Assembly (NCBI GenBank): GCA_002292855.1
Contig: DBBY01000002.1
Span: forward strand, 1 to 20,270
DNA length: 20,270 nt
From: Flavobacteriales bacterium UBA972
GTDB lineage: Bacteria > Bacteroidota > Bacteroidia > Flavobacteriales > Schleiferiaceae
Direction of reading: 5' to 3'
Positions 6,978 through 14,551 of the stretch are shown here, in pieces; positions within the stretch are counted from its first letter, which is position 1, and each line of letters opens with the position of its first letter. Below the pieces are notes generated by a model. The model was not told the origin of the DNA, made no database searches, and saw nothing but the letters and a program-made list of their open reading frames with translations. A program made the position numbers and the translations under genes.

Positions 6978-8539
6978 CCGGCCAATGGATTGCGCCGCTC
7001 CTGGAATGCGGCATCGGCACCGCCCTTGAGGCCCTTCGTGCGCGAGTAGTGGAGAACGGCTTTGCTCAAGAAGTAATGAATGCGGGGGCCATGCGCCAAA
7101 GGGCAGCGGCATTCCCAGAAGACCGGCGGGCCCTGCTCGTGAGGGTACTTCAGGACCAGAGCGGTCTCGACTGCAGCTTGTTTCAGCAGGAGCATTTGCA
7201 GCGATTGGCTCGCCCTGATTCCGTCACGGTAGTGGCGGGCCAGCAGCTCGTTTCGGCCCTGGGTCCGCTTTATGTGCATTCTAAAATTGCCGAGACGGTG
7301 GCGCTTGCGGCTCATTGGACGGCTAAGGGAGTTCCAACCGTTCCTGTTTTTTGGATGGCCAGCGAAGACCACGACATTGACGAGGTGCGTCGGATTTTTT
7401 GGCGTGGCAAAGCTGTGGCAGCCTGGGATCGCCCCAGAGAAGCCATTCGCAGCGGATTGGTTGAGTCCTTGCCCGTGGCAGAGGCAATCAAGGCTTGGCT
7501 TGACTCAGGCCCTATTCCGGAATCCGTCAGAATCGCTGCGGAGCGCAGCGAAGAAGCCTATCGGACTTCTGCCAACCTGGCTGAGGCCACTCGAAGGCTG
7601 CTGGCGCACTACCATCCTGAGGTTCTGGTGCTCGATGCCTCCGACCCGAGGCTCAAGGCGGCCGCAGGAGACCTTTGGCAGGACGAGATCGCCAACCAAA
7701 CCCTATATCGCACCGCAGAAGAAGCATCCAGGCCTTGGGCCGGTGCCGAACCGCCGGTTCCCTTCAAGCAGTCCGCCCTTTTTGCGCTCGACCGCCAGGG
7801 CAAGAGACTTCGCATTGACCGCGATGCCCAGGGATCCTGGGTCCGTTCCGACGGCTTTGCCATGGGCAGCGATCGTGACGTGGCTGCATGGGCGTCGTCG
7901 AATCCGCAGGAGGTGAGCCCCAATGCACTTTTAAGGCTTGCCTACCAAGAGTGGATTATGCCCAACGCTGCCTACACGGGCGGGGCTGCCGAGGTTGCCT
8001 ATGCCCAGCAACTTGCCCCATACTGGAGGAATTCGGGTTCTCCTAATGCATTGTGGAGGCTTCGCCACAGCGCAGCTTGGTTCCCAGCAAAGGCTCAAAA
8101 AGCCAGTCAACATTTTAATGCGGACTTTTATAGGGGTTCCTGGAATCCCCAGCAGGTCCGCCAAAGTATTCTCGAAGAAGCCGGCGCACCAAACCGCAAC
8201 GATCTTCTGCTCGCCGAGGAGTTTAAAGCAAAAATTACCGAACGCTATAGCATGCCGGGCCTTGAGCAGTCGGTGGCCGCTTGGGTTAAGCGAATCGGCA
8301 ACGAAGAAGGCAAGATGCTGGAGCGTGTTCGCCGAGAAATTGCACGCGGTCAGGCCAGTAAGCTTAACCATCTGGCTACGCTGAGCGACAACCTTCTGCC
8401 CTCGGGAACCCTTCAAGAACGAATTTGGACTCATTTTGACCTTGCGGAATGCGCGGGAGACGATGCCATTAGCCAATACCTCGAGGCCTTCTCGAGCCAG
8501 CAAAATTCGGATGAAGCCGGTTGGTGGGAATTTCGCTGA
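6974..8539 (+). CDS. bshC: Bacillithiol biosynthesis cysteine-adding enzyme BshC
   Basis: The product is 521 residues, the usual length for BshC, the putative cysteine ligase that completes bacillithiol from glucosaminyl-malate. Diagnostic motifs in the N-terminal Rossmann-like half are VVAGQQLVSALGPLYVHSK (86-104) and PVFWMASEDHDIDEV (124-138). The second half contains a long helical region and NAAYTGGAAEVAYAQQL, which fits the family's usual GGpaElaY segment. Bacillithiol is the low-molecular-weight thiol of Firmicutes and of many Bacteroidota; bshA and bshB are not in the window. The ATG overlaps the stop of the DUF4294 gene (ATGA). The catalytic mechanism of BshC is still poorly defined, so 'cysteine ligase' is the family's assigned role and not something the sequence proves. 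Confidence 0.9.
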   Translation: MTGQWIAPLLECGIGTALEALRARVVENGFAQEVMNAGAMRQRAAAFPEDRRALLVRVLQDQSGLDCSLFQQEHLQRLARPDSVTVVAGQQLVSALGPLYVHSKIAETVALAAHWTAKGVPTVPVFWMASEDHDIDEVRRIFWRGKAVAAWDRPREAIRSGLVESLPVAEAIKAWLDSGPIPESVRIAAERSEEAYRTSANLAEATRRLLAHYHPEVLVLDASDPRLKAAAGDLWQDEIANQTLYRTAEEASRPWAGAEPPVPFKQSALFALDRQGKRLRIDRDAQGSWVRSDGFAMGSDRDVAAWASSNPQEVSPNALLRLAYQEWIMPNAAYTGGAAEVAYAQQLAPYWRNSGSPNALWRLRHSAAWFPAKAQKASQHFNADFYRGSWNPQQVRQSILEEAGAPNRNDLLLAEEFKAKITERYSMPGLEQSVAAWVKRIGNEEGKMLERVRREIARGQASKLNHLATLSDNLLPSGTLQERIWTHFDLAECAGDDAISQYLEAFSSQQNSDEAGWWEFR

Positions 8540-8556
8540 ACCTATTGCGGTCGCCT

Positions 8557-8564
8557 TACTTTTG
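8557..8564 (+). promoter_or_regulatory. -7 promoter box (TACTTTTG) of guaA
   Basis: TACTTTTG is a perfect TAnnTTTG match, ending 5 nt before the guaA ATG at 8570, in the short gap after the bshC stop. A transcript starting here would have almost no leader. No convincing -33 TTG is seen at the right distance. Confidence 0.55.
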
Positions 8565-8569
8565 CAGTA

Positions 8570-10102
8570 ATGACCGACGCTATACTAATTCTTGATTTTG
8601 GCTCCCAGTACACCCAGCTCATCGCGCGCCGAGTACGCGAGCTGCACGTTTATTGCGAAATCCATCCCTTTCACCACATACCTAGCGATTGGAAGCAGCA
8701 GTTTAAGGCCGTCATCCTTAGTGGGTCTCCCTATTCCACCCTCGAAGAGGCAGCACCCAATCCCGATTTATCGGAGTTTTATGGACAAATTCCCCTGCTT
8801 GGAGTATGCTACGGAGCCCAGTTCATGGCGAAGACCCGCGGCGGAGAAGTAGCCCGAAGCACTCATCGCGAATACGGCCGTGCTCATATGAACTTTCTCC
8901 AAAGCGGTTCGCGCCTGCTCCAGGGAATACCCGTGGGCAGCAGCGTTTGGATGAGCCATGGCGACAGCATCGTGCGGCTTCCGGCCAATGCGGTTGTAGA
9001 GGCTACCACCGAGAGCATTCCCGTTGCCGCATTCCGGTTCCGCGACGAAGAAACCTACGGCATACAGTTTCACCCTGAAGTAGTGCATTCCGAGCACGGA
9101 ACGCAATTGCTGCGAAACTTTGTTTATGAAATTGCAGGCTGTTCGCCGAGTTGGACGCCGGCAAGCTTTATTGACGAGTCCGTCGCTTCCTTAAAAAGCC
9201 AAATTGGAGAAGGCAAAGTCGTGCTCGGACTCAGTGGAGGGGTGGATTCCACCGTGGCCGCGACCCTGCTTGATCGGGCCATTGGGAACAGGCTTCACTG
9301 CATCTTTGTAAACAACGGACTCCTTCGCAAAAATGAATACGAGAGCGTTCTGGCTCAGTACGAGCACCTTGGCCTCAATGTGGTCGGGGTAGATGCCAGT
9401 GTAGAGTTCTACGAAGCCCTGCGGGGGCAAGAGGATCCTGAGGCCAAGCGCAAGGCAATCGGGCGAACCTTTATTGAGGTTTTTGACCGCGAGGCGCAGC
9501 GCATTAAGGGAGTTGACTTCCTTGGCCAGGGAACCATTTACCCTGACGTCATTGAGTCCGTCAGCGTGAACGGACCAAGCGCCACCATTAAATCGCACCA
9601 CAACGTCGGAGGCCTCCCTGATTACATGAAGCTTCAAATCGTGGAGCCGCTGCGCAGCCTGTTCAAAGACGAGGTCCGCCGCGTGGGAGCCGCCTTGGGC
9701 CTAAGGCCCGACCTTCTTGGTCGCCATCCCTTCCCGGGTCCTGGCCTTGCAATACGGATCCTGGGAGAGGTTACTGCCGATAAAGTGGCTATTCTTCAAG
9801 AGGTTGACCATTTGTTTATACAGGGCCTGCGCGATGCGGGGTTGTACGATTCGGTTTGGCAGGCGGGAGCAATACTCTTGCCAGTCAAGTCGGTTGGCGT
9901 TATGGGCGACGAGCGGAGCTACGAGCAAGTAGTGGCCCTGCGGGCCGTTCAGTCCACCGACGGCATGACCGCAGACTGGGTGCACCTTCCTTATGATTTT
10001 TTGGCACGAACTTCGAACGCCATCATCAATCAAGTGCGGGGCGTGAACCGCGTCGTCTACGACATTAGTTCGAAGCCTCCCGCCACCATAGAATGGGAAT
10101 AA
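8570..10102 (+). CDS. guaA: GMP synthase (glutamine-hydrolysing)
   Basis: The product is 510 residues, the standard bacterial length. It converts XMP, ATP and glutamine to GMP in purine synthesis. The class-I glutamine amidotransferase domain (1-190) has the catalytic Cys80 in GVCYGAQ and the His168/Glu170 pair in IQFHPEV. The ATP pyrophosphatase domain begins near 205 with the PP-loop LSGGVDST (221-228). The dimerisation domain ends with the usual FLARTSNAIINQVRGVNRVVYD segment and the final PPATIEWE. All key residues are present. It has its own TACTTTTG promoter box and probably drives the three downstream genes, since the gap to the next start is 19 bp and the later genes are 4 bp apart or overlapping. 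Confidence 0.98.
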   Translation: MTDAILILDFGSQYTQLIARRVRELHVYCEIHPFHHIPSDWKQQFKAVILSGSPYSTLEEAAPNPDLSEFYGQIPLLGVCYGAQFMAKTRGGEVARSTHREYGRAHMNFLQSGSRLLQGIPVGSSVWMSHGDSIVRLPANAVVEATTESIPVAAFRFRDEETYGIQFHPEVVHSEHGTQLLRNFVYEIAGCSPSWTPASFIDESVASLKSQIGEGKVVLGLSGGVDSTVAATLLDRAIGNRLHCIFVNNGLLRKNEYESVLAQYEHLGLNVVGVDASVEFYEALRGQEDPEAKRKAIGRTFIEVFDREAQRIKGVDFLGQGTIYPDVIESVSVNGPSATIKSHHNVGGLPDYMKLQIVEPLRSLFKDEVRRVGAALGLRPDLLGRHPFPGPGLAIRILGEVTADKVAILQEVDHLFIQGLRDAGLYDSVWQAGAILLPVKSVGVMGDERSYEQVVALRAVQSTDGMTADWVHLPYDFLARTSNAIINQVRGVNRVVYDISSKPPATIEWE

Positions 10103-10121
10103 TCGAAATGGAACGCTAAAA

Positions 10122-11255
10122 ATGGGATTACTCCGCACTGCCTCGATTTATCTATTGCTGGCCACGGCATTCGCTGCCTCGGCGCAAAGCAGGGTGCATT
10201 GGGCCCTTGTGCTCCCTTTTCAGATTCAAAACGACAGTACGGGGGCCAATCCCCAACGCATGGCCACAGAGTTTTATCTCGGGTTTAAGGCTGCTATGGA
10301 TTCCGTGCAGTATTCGGGAGATCCAATCACTCTTGATGTCTATGATTTCGATGAGACCTCGGGCCAAGTCGTTAGCGTTCAAGCTGACGGACTCAAGTCT
10401 TCACAGTCGCCAAAGGAATTTATGCAAAGCCAAGAGGGTCAGGTCCTTCGCTATGTGATTGGACCTTTTAGGGCTGAGGATTCCGAGGCTCTGGCGCTTC
10501 ATGCGAACCCTTCGACCTATGTGATTAACCCCGTTTCACGGGATGTAAGCGTTTCGGGTCTTCCTCAGTTAATTGCCTCTGCGCCCAAAAGGTATTTGGA
10601 GTCTGAGTCCCTAGGGCGATTGGCGGCCAGAGATTTTAGCAGCAGACCCAATTCGCGCACGGTCCTTTTTGACCTCGGAGACAAGAACAGCCAACTTCAG
10701 CGAAGGGCTTTTTTCAAGGGATTTTCTCAATTTGGTGGCGACAGCAACAAGGTACAGATTTGGGACGGTCGTCCTAATGCCAATTTAGTGGAGCGGGTAG
10801 GGCGCGACGATTTGGTGAGCACTCGGTTTGTGCTTCTTGACGATAAGGTCCTGAGTGCCGCGCGAATTCTTCAGGGGCTCCGCCAGCGTCCCGCCGGTCA
10901 AACGGAATTTTGGACCGTAAGCAATACCGTGAACAGTCCCTCCTTGGATGCCTTTCTCTTGCTTCGCCAGCCCATAGTCTGGGTGCAGACCGACCGCCTT
11001 GAATTTGCTACCTACGACGCGGTAGACGAGCAAATTCACCAAGCCCTTGGTGATTCTAAGTCGCGATGGGCATGGTTGGGCTACGATACCGCGCTCATGC
11101 TTTTGGCCAACGAACCGGGTCGCTACATCGGCCCTCGGCGCAGCTACGACTGGGGCTCAGAGCCTCAGGGAGGAGCCTACAACAAAGCGGTCGAACTCTA
11201 CCGCTACGATCCCAAAGTGGGCGTGAACTCCGTACCTATTCCTGTGTTACCCTAA
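10122..11255 (+). CDS. Exported type-I periplasmic-binding-like protein (LivK/LpoA-type fold)
   Basis: The product is 377 residues with a signal peptide (residues 1-21, SIYLLLATAFAASAQ). The mature part looks like a type-I periplasmic binding protein: VHWALVLPFQIQN, an ATEFYLGFKAAMDS helix and ITLDVYDFDETSG. These resemble branched-chain amino acid receptors and the C-terminal domain of LpoA. In many Flavobacteriia a related protein, often with LysM domains, follows guaA; no LysM is visible here. No ABC permease or ATPase gene is nearby, so it may be a sensor or an envelope assembly factor, not a transporter subunit. This is inference. It starts 19 bp after guaA and ends 4 bp before crtZ. The predicted fold is moderately certain; the ligand is unknown. 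Confidence 0.75.
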   Translation: MGLLRTASIYLLLATAFAASAQSRVHWALVLPFQIQNDSTGANPQRMATEFYLGFKAAMDSVQYSGDPITLDVYDFDETSGQVVSVQADGLKSSQSPKEFMQSQEGQVLRYVIGPFRAEDSEALALHANPSTYVINPVSRDVSVSGLPQLIASAPKRYLESESLGRLAARDFSSRPNSRTVLFDLGDKNSQLQRRAFFKGFSQFGGDSNKVQIWDGRPNANLVERVGRDDLVSTRFVLLDDKVLSAARILQGLRQRPAGQTEFWTVSNTVNSPSLDAFLLLRQPIVWVQTDRLEFATYDAVDEQIHQALGDSKSRWAWLGYDTALMLLANEPGRYIGPRRSYDWGSEPQGGAYNKAVELYRYDPKVGVNSVPIPVLP

Positions 11256-11259
11256 GGCG

Positions 11260-11724
11260 ATGATTGCAGTTGGAATGTTTTTATTGGCTTACGTCCTAAT
11301 GGAGGGCGCAGCCTGGGCCGCACACCGCTACCTCATGCATGGGCCGCTATGGTCCCTTCACGCAGACCACCACAGCAAGGAACCTGGATTTTTTGAGAAG
11401 AACGATGCTTTTTTCTTGATTTTCGCTATTCCATCGTGGCTCTGCATCATGCTGGGTATGATGTACCAAGCCCCGGCATCCACCGCCTTTGGCTTTGGAA
11501 TCGCGGCCTATGGCTTTACCTACTTCTTGGTTCACGAAGTCTTTATTCACCAGCGTTTTCGCTGGTGGGTTCACACCGACAACGCCTACTTTAGGGCTGT
11601 TCGCCTCAAGCACAAATGGCACCATAAAACGTTGGGCAAAGAGGGTTCTCAGCACTTCGGTTTGCTTTGGGTGCCCATGAGCATGGTCAGAGAAGAGGCC
11701 CGCAAAATGAAGCTCGAGCAATGA
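11260..11724 (+). CDS. crtZ: Beta-carotene hydroxylase CrtZ
   Basis: The product is 154 residues, typical for the di-iron membrane hydroxylase that converts beta-carotene to zeaxanthin. All four histidine motifs of the family are present in order: HRYLMH (22-27, HX4H), HADHH (34-38, HX2HH), HEVFIH (92-97, HX4H) and HKWHH (118-122, HX2HH). Two hydrophobic stretches (about 2-20 and 50-92) are membrane helices. It starts 4 bp after the preceding gene and its stop overlaps the crtY start (ATGA). With crtY it would make zeaxanthin from lycopene; crtB, crtI and crtE are not in this window. In marine flavobacteria zeaxanthin or its products are the usual yellow pigments, and beta-carotene can also supply retinal to proteorhodopsin. 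Confidence 0.93.
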   Translation: MIAVGMFLLAYVLMEGAAWAAHRYLMHGPLWSLHADHHSKEPGFFEKNDAFFLIFAIPSWLCIMLGMMYQAPASTAFGFGIAAYGFTYFLVHEVFIHQRFRWWVHTDNAYFRAVRLKHKWHHKTLGKEGSQHFGLLWVPMSMVREEARKMKLEQ

Positions 11725-12401
11725 AGGGCTTGTACCTTTTAGTTGATGCCTTGGTTTTTGCTGGTCCGCTTACCCGTGCTTTTGAGCCGCGCATCCGCTA
11801 CATAGGGCAAACCAAGCACCTCGCTTTTGCGACCCTGCTCATGATGCTTTTGTTCATTCCTTGGGACGTTGCAAAAACCGCCTACGGAGTGTGGGGTTTC
11901 AACCCGAAGTACCTCATGGGTCCCTCGCTTTGGGGCCTGCCCCTTGAGGAATGGCTGTTTTTTGTAGTCGTGCCCTGGGCCACCTTTTTTATCTACGAAG
12001 TGCTGCAGCTGTTCTTCCCCTGGAAGTCGTCCAAGCCCGCCTCGTTTTGGTTGGTCGGATTCATCGGAATCGCTTGTGCCGCTGTGGCCTTGACGCATAC
12101 TGATCGCTGGTACACCCTTACTGCATCGGGCGGACTCGCTTTGGGTTCGGCCTGGCTTGTTTGGCAAAGGCCCTGGTGGACGGCTGCTTTTTTGCGGAGC
12201 TGGGGCCTTGGCCTCATTCCGTTTTTTTTGGTCAACGGAATCCTTACCGGAGCCTTTTTAGCTGAGCCAATCGTGTGGTATAATAATGCCGAGAATATGG
12301 GGATTCGCCTCGGGACGATTCCGATAGAGGACGCTTTGTATGGAATGCTTATGATGCTGATCTACACTGCCGGCGTTCACTGGTCCCGAAAACGCTTTTG
12401 A
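11721..12401 (+). CDS. crtY: Lycopene cyclase, fused CrtYc-CrtYd type
   Basis: The product is 226 residues, with seven or so hydrophobic segments. It belongs to the small membrane lycopene cyclases (CrtYcd) that turn lycopene into beta-carotene, unrelated to the flavin-dependent CrtY/CrtL. The two halves each carry a family motif: FNPKYLMG with LPLEEWLFF (73-81) in the first, and TIPIEDALYG (199-208) in the second. Some bacteria encode the halves separately; here they are one chain. I chose ATG 11721 because it overlaps the crtZ stop and opens a membrane helix; the frame upstream to 11667 lies inside crtZ. It is the last gene of the guaA-to-crtY run. Symbol is by function. Confidence 0.92.
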   Translation: MKGLYLLVDALVFAGPLTRAFEPRIRYIGQTKHLAFATLLMMLLFIPWDVAKTAYGVWGFNPKYLMGPSLWGLPLEEWLFFVVVPWATFFIYEVLQLFFPWKSSKPASFWLVGFIGIACAAVALTHTDRWYTLTASGGLALGSAWLVWQRPWWTAAFLRSWGLGLIPFFLVNGILTGAFLAEPIVWYNNAENMGIRLGTIPIEDALYGMLMMLIYTAGVHWSRKRF

Positions 12402-12703
12402 TATTCGGGACTTAAGTAGCCGGAGAGTTGGCATTGCCTCATAATAAAAATGGTCAATCTTAACCAATGCCTCGGTGCTTTCTTGCTAATCAATAGGGCA
12501 TTTAAGGAATCAGAGGATAAATAAAGCGCATCACATTTTTCACTAGACCAAGGAGGCAGGTCATTCAATGCAAGCATTAAGCGCTCTGCCGCCTGCAATA
12601 AATCTAGTTTTTTTTTGGAATAGCGGGATTGCATTAACCCAGCTGCGCCTTTGTAGCACCAATCAGGCAGTTTATTGTGAAGATTGATCGAAGGCACTTC
12701 CAA
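12377..12703 (-). CDS. Possible small hypothetical protein in an AT-richer gap
   Basis: This frame encodes 108 residues from a TTG start; an in-frame TAA lies just upstream, so no ATG is available. It overlaps the 3' end of crtY by 25 bp on the opposite strand. The predicted protein is helical and balanced in composition, with LHNKLPDWCYKG, LLQAAERLMLALNDLPPW and RHWLRLTIFIMRQCQL. It has no signal peptide. Codons include many TTA, AAA and GAT, unlike the GC-richer neighbours, which fits either a recent arrival or a decaying gene. I recognise no family; it loosely recalls small four-helix proteins but I cannot support that. It covers most of the 366-bp gap between crtY and nusB. It may also be a chance open frame. 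Confidence 0.38.
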   Translation of the reverse strand: MEVPSINLHNKLPDWCYKGAAGLMQSRYSKKKLDLLQAAERLMLALNDLPPWSSEKCDALYLSSDSLNALLISKKAPRHWLRLTIFIMRQCQLSGYLSPEYQKRFRDQ

Positions 12704-12767
12704 ATATTATCATTGGGTATTAATCTAACATGCGAAAAAGGTTAAATTTGCTTGAAATTACCGTTCT
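12402..12767. other. Intergenic stretch between crtY and nusB
   Basis: This 366-bp stretch is the longest gap in the window and looks clearly more AT-rich than its surroundings. It holds most of the doubtful minus-strand ORF (to 12703) and the nusB promoter box (12743-12750). I find no strong hairpin with a T-run, no tRNA and no repeat in it. Confidence 0.7.
12743..12750 (+). promoter_or_regulatory. -7 promoter box (TAAATTTG) of nusB
   Basis: TAAATTTG is a perfect TAnnTTTG match, 17 nt before the nusB ATG at 12768. It predicts a short leader of about a dozen bases. A TTG at 12713-12715 is a little too far upstream to be a convincing -33 element. Confidence 0.55.
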
Positions 12768-13709
12768 ATGCTTACCCGACGCCACCTACGCATCAAAACG
12801 ATGCAAGCTCTTTATGCGTACGTTCAGTCCGACCTCAGCGACGCCGAGTTGGGAGTCCGCCAGCTCGAGAAAAGCATAGGTGAAATTCACCATCTCTACC
12901 TCTATGAGCTTCGAATTTTCTGGCATTTTAGGCACTTTATGGAGGAGCGTCTGGAGTTGGAGCCCAACAAGCAATTCGCGAATTCTGCCCGTCAGGCTCA
13001 GCTCAAGCACTTTTTGAATCTGCCCTTCTTGACGCAGATTACCTCAGACGACGCCATCATTAAGGCTTGGGAGCAGCACGGAATTCATTGGGGCGATTCG
13101 ATAGAGGTACTTCGGTCCTTGTTTTTTAAGTACTGGACCCAGTGGAGCGATACCCCGTTTTGGACTGCCCCTGAACTTCAGACCGCCGAGGCGCAGATTT
13201 CGCACATGCGCTTGTTTTATCGGGACTTTCTTGCCAACGAAGAATTGCTCCACCAGCTGTACGAAGCAATAAACATTCACTGGTCCGACGACCTGGATGC
13301 CGCTCAGATGATGGTCGTGCAAACCATGCAGAATGCACGCAAAAATCAATCGGTGCTCGTCTCTCTTTATCGAGACAAAAAAGACTCGGAATTTGCTCGG
13401 GATCTCTACCTGCATACCCTGCGTCATGCCCAGGAATGGCAGGACCGCATGGTGAGCAAGGCCAAGCAATGGGATTTTGACCGCATGGCTCCGGTGGACC
13501 GAACCATTGTTCAAATGGCCCTCAGTGAAATCGTTGCCTTTGCCGAGATTCCGATCAAGGTTAGTATTGATGAGGCCATTGAAGTTGCCAAGCAGTATGG
13601 CTCGCCCAAGGCAGGTTCTTTTGTAAACGGACTCTTGGATGCCTTAGTGGAGGACCTTAAGGCTGAAGGTCGCATTCAAAAGTTAGGAAGAGGGCTAATT
13701 GGCGCCTAA
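12768..13709 (+). CDS. nusB: Transcription antitermination factor NusB (long Bacteroidota form)
   Basis: The product is 313 residues, about twice the length of E. coli NusB. The first 20 residues carry the NusB start (MLTRRHLRIKTMQALYAY). The middle 150 residues are an insertion of helices typical of Bacteroidota NusB. The conserved C-terminal half ends with DRTIVQMALSEIVAF, IPIKVSIDEAIEVAKQYG and GSFVNGLLDAL. NusB binds boxA RNA with S10 (NusE) and supports rRNA antitermination. It heads a tight cluster with the DUF1573 lipoprotein (10 bp gap) and yajC (2 bp gap), an order often seen in this phylum. It has its own TAAATTTG promoter box, and the DUF1573 gene has a further one overlapping the nusB stop. 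Confidence 0.93.
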   Translation: MLTRRHLRIKTMQALYAYVQSDLSDAELGVRQLEKSIGEIHHLYLYELRIFWHFRHFMEERLELEPNKQFANSARQAQLKHFLNLPFLTQITSDDAIIKAWEQHGIHWGDSIEVLRSLFFKYWTQWSDTPFWTAPELQTAEAQISHMRLFYRDFLANEELLHQLYEAINIHWSDDLDAAQMMVVQTMQNARKNQSVLVSLYRDKKDSEFARDLYLHTLRHAQEWQDRMVSKAKQWDFDRMAPVDRTIVQMALSEIVAFAEIPIKVSIDEAIEVAKQYGSPKAGSFVNGLLDALVEDLKAEGRIQKLGRGLIGA

Positions 13710-13714
13710 TTTTG
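13707..13714 (+). promoter_or_regulatory. -7 promoter box (TAATTTTG) of the DUF1573 gene
   Basis: TAATTTTG is a perfect TAnnTTTG match. Its first three bases are the nusB stop codon, and it ends 5 nt before the ATG at 13720. A TTA at 13683-13685, 21 nt upstream, is one base off the -33 TTG. It suggests that DUF1573-yajC can be transcribed apart from nusB with almost no leader. Confidence 0.5.
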
Positions 13715-13719
13715 CCGTC

Positions 13720-14166
13720 ATGAAAAAACGTCTTTTTACCGCCTTCGCCGCAGCGAGCCTTTTATGGTCTTCGTGCGCCAACCCCAGTGATCAAGTTAAA
13801 TCCCAAGAAGAGCAAATGGCCTTGCAGGCGGTGCAGAGCACAGAGCTCCCCGTTATTACGTTTATGGCGGAGTCTCACGACTTCGGCACCATCAACGAAG
13901 GGCAAGTGGTCGACACCGAGTTTAAATTCACGAATACTGGAGATGCTCCGCTCATCATTTCTGCAGCTCAAGGCAGCTGCGGCTGCACGATTCCTGAATA
14001 CCCTAAGGAGCCCATTGCTCCGGGTGAAGAAGGTAGGATTCTTGTGAGCTTCAACAGCGAAGGCAAGCCCAACCAGCAATCCAAAACGGTCACCTTGACC
14101 ACCAACGCAGTCCCTAGCACTAAGGTGCTCAGCATCAGCGCCAACGTCACTCCAAAATCCAAATAA
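13720..14166 (+). CDS. DUF1573 domain lipoprotein
   Basis: The product is 148 residues. The N-terminus is a signal peptide ending in LLWSSC (Cys19), which is probably a lipobox although Trp at -3 is not ideal. The domain that follows (about 45-145) is the Ig-like DUF1573 fold: HDFGTINEGQVVDTEFKFTN, then the hallmark GSCGCTIPEYP, then IAPGEEGRILVSF. The function of this Bacteroidota family is unknown. Start choice matters: ATG 13720 opens the signal peptide and lies 5 nt after a perfect TAATTTTG box, so the frame's extension to 13699 inside nusB is rejected. It sits between nusB and yajC, 2 bp before the latter. Confidence 0.9.
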   Translation: MKKRLFTAFAAASLLWSSCANPSDQVKSQEEQMALQAVQSTELPVITFMAESHDFGTINEGQVVDTEFKFTNTGDAPLIISAAQGSCGCTIPEYPKEPIAPGEEGRILVSFNSEGKPNQQSKTVTLTTNAVPSTKVLSISANVTPKSK

Positions 14167-14168
14167 TT

Positions 14169-14492
14169 ATGAATCTTTTTCTGCAAGCCAATGCTGAGGG
14201 TGGAATCGCCGGCTTTTTGCCCCTGATTGCCATTCTAGCCGTTATGTACTTTTTCTTTTTGCGTCCGCAAATGAAGCGCCAGAAAGAAGAAACCAAGTTC
14301 CGCAACGTGCTCGCTAAAGGAATGCGCGTGGTAACGAGCTCAGGCATTCACGGCAAGATTTCAGACCTGGACGAGCACACTTTTGTGCTTGAGTCCGAGA
14401 ACAGCCGCCTGCGGTTTGAGCGTTCTTCAGTGAGCAAAGAGCTTACGGCTGCGCGCTTTCCCGAGAGTGCCAAGGTCGAGGAGAAGAAGTAA
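14169..14492 (+). CDS. yajC: Preprotein translocase subunit YajC
   Basis: The product is 107 residues, typical of YajC, the small inner-membrane partner of SecDF-SecYEG. It has one membrane helix (about 13-32, AGFLPLIAILAVMYFFFLRP), followed at once by the family signature RPQMKRQKEE. The cytoplasmic domain contains GMRVVTSSGIHGKISDLDEHTF (about 53-74). It begins 2 bp after the DUF1573 gene. It ends 59 bp before the stop of the convergent membrane-protein gene. In many Bacteroidota yajC is followed by coaE, which is not the case here. Confidence 0.93.
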   Translation: MNLFLQANAEGGIAGFLPLIAILAVMYFFFLRPQMKRQKEETKFRNVLAKGMRVVTSSGIHGKISDLDEHTFVLESENSRLRFERSSVSKELTAARFPESAKVEEKK

Positions 14493-14551
14493 TCTTCCTT
14501 TGATTTAAGGGGGCAGGGGGGAGTAATTCCCCAAGGCTAAGCGAGATTTTT

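Noticed and set aside
7931..8503. 190-codon minus-strand open frame
   Set aside because: It is antisense to bshC and looks like a codon-bias shadow.
13044..13514. 156-codon minus-strand open frame
   Set aside because: It is antisense to nusB, with no motif and no promoter box.
14518..14532. Small hairpin GGGGA-gtaat-TCCCC after yajC as a terminator
   Set aside because: The stem is only 5 bp and the T-run begins 14 bp later, so it is not a convincing intrinsic terminator, though it may contribute in the convergent gap.
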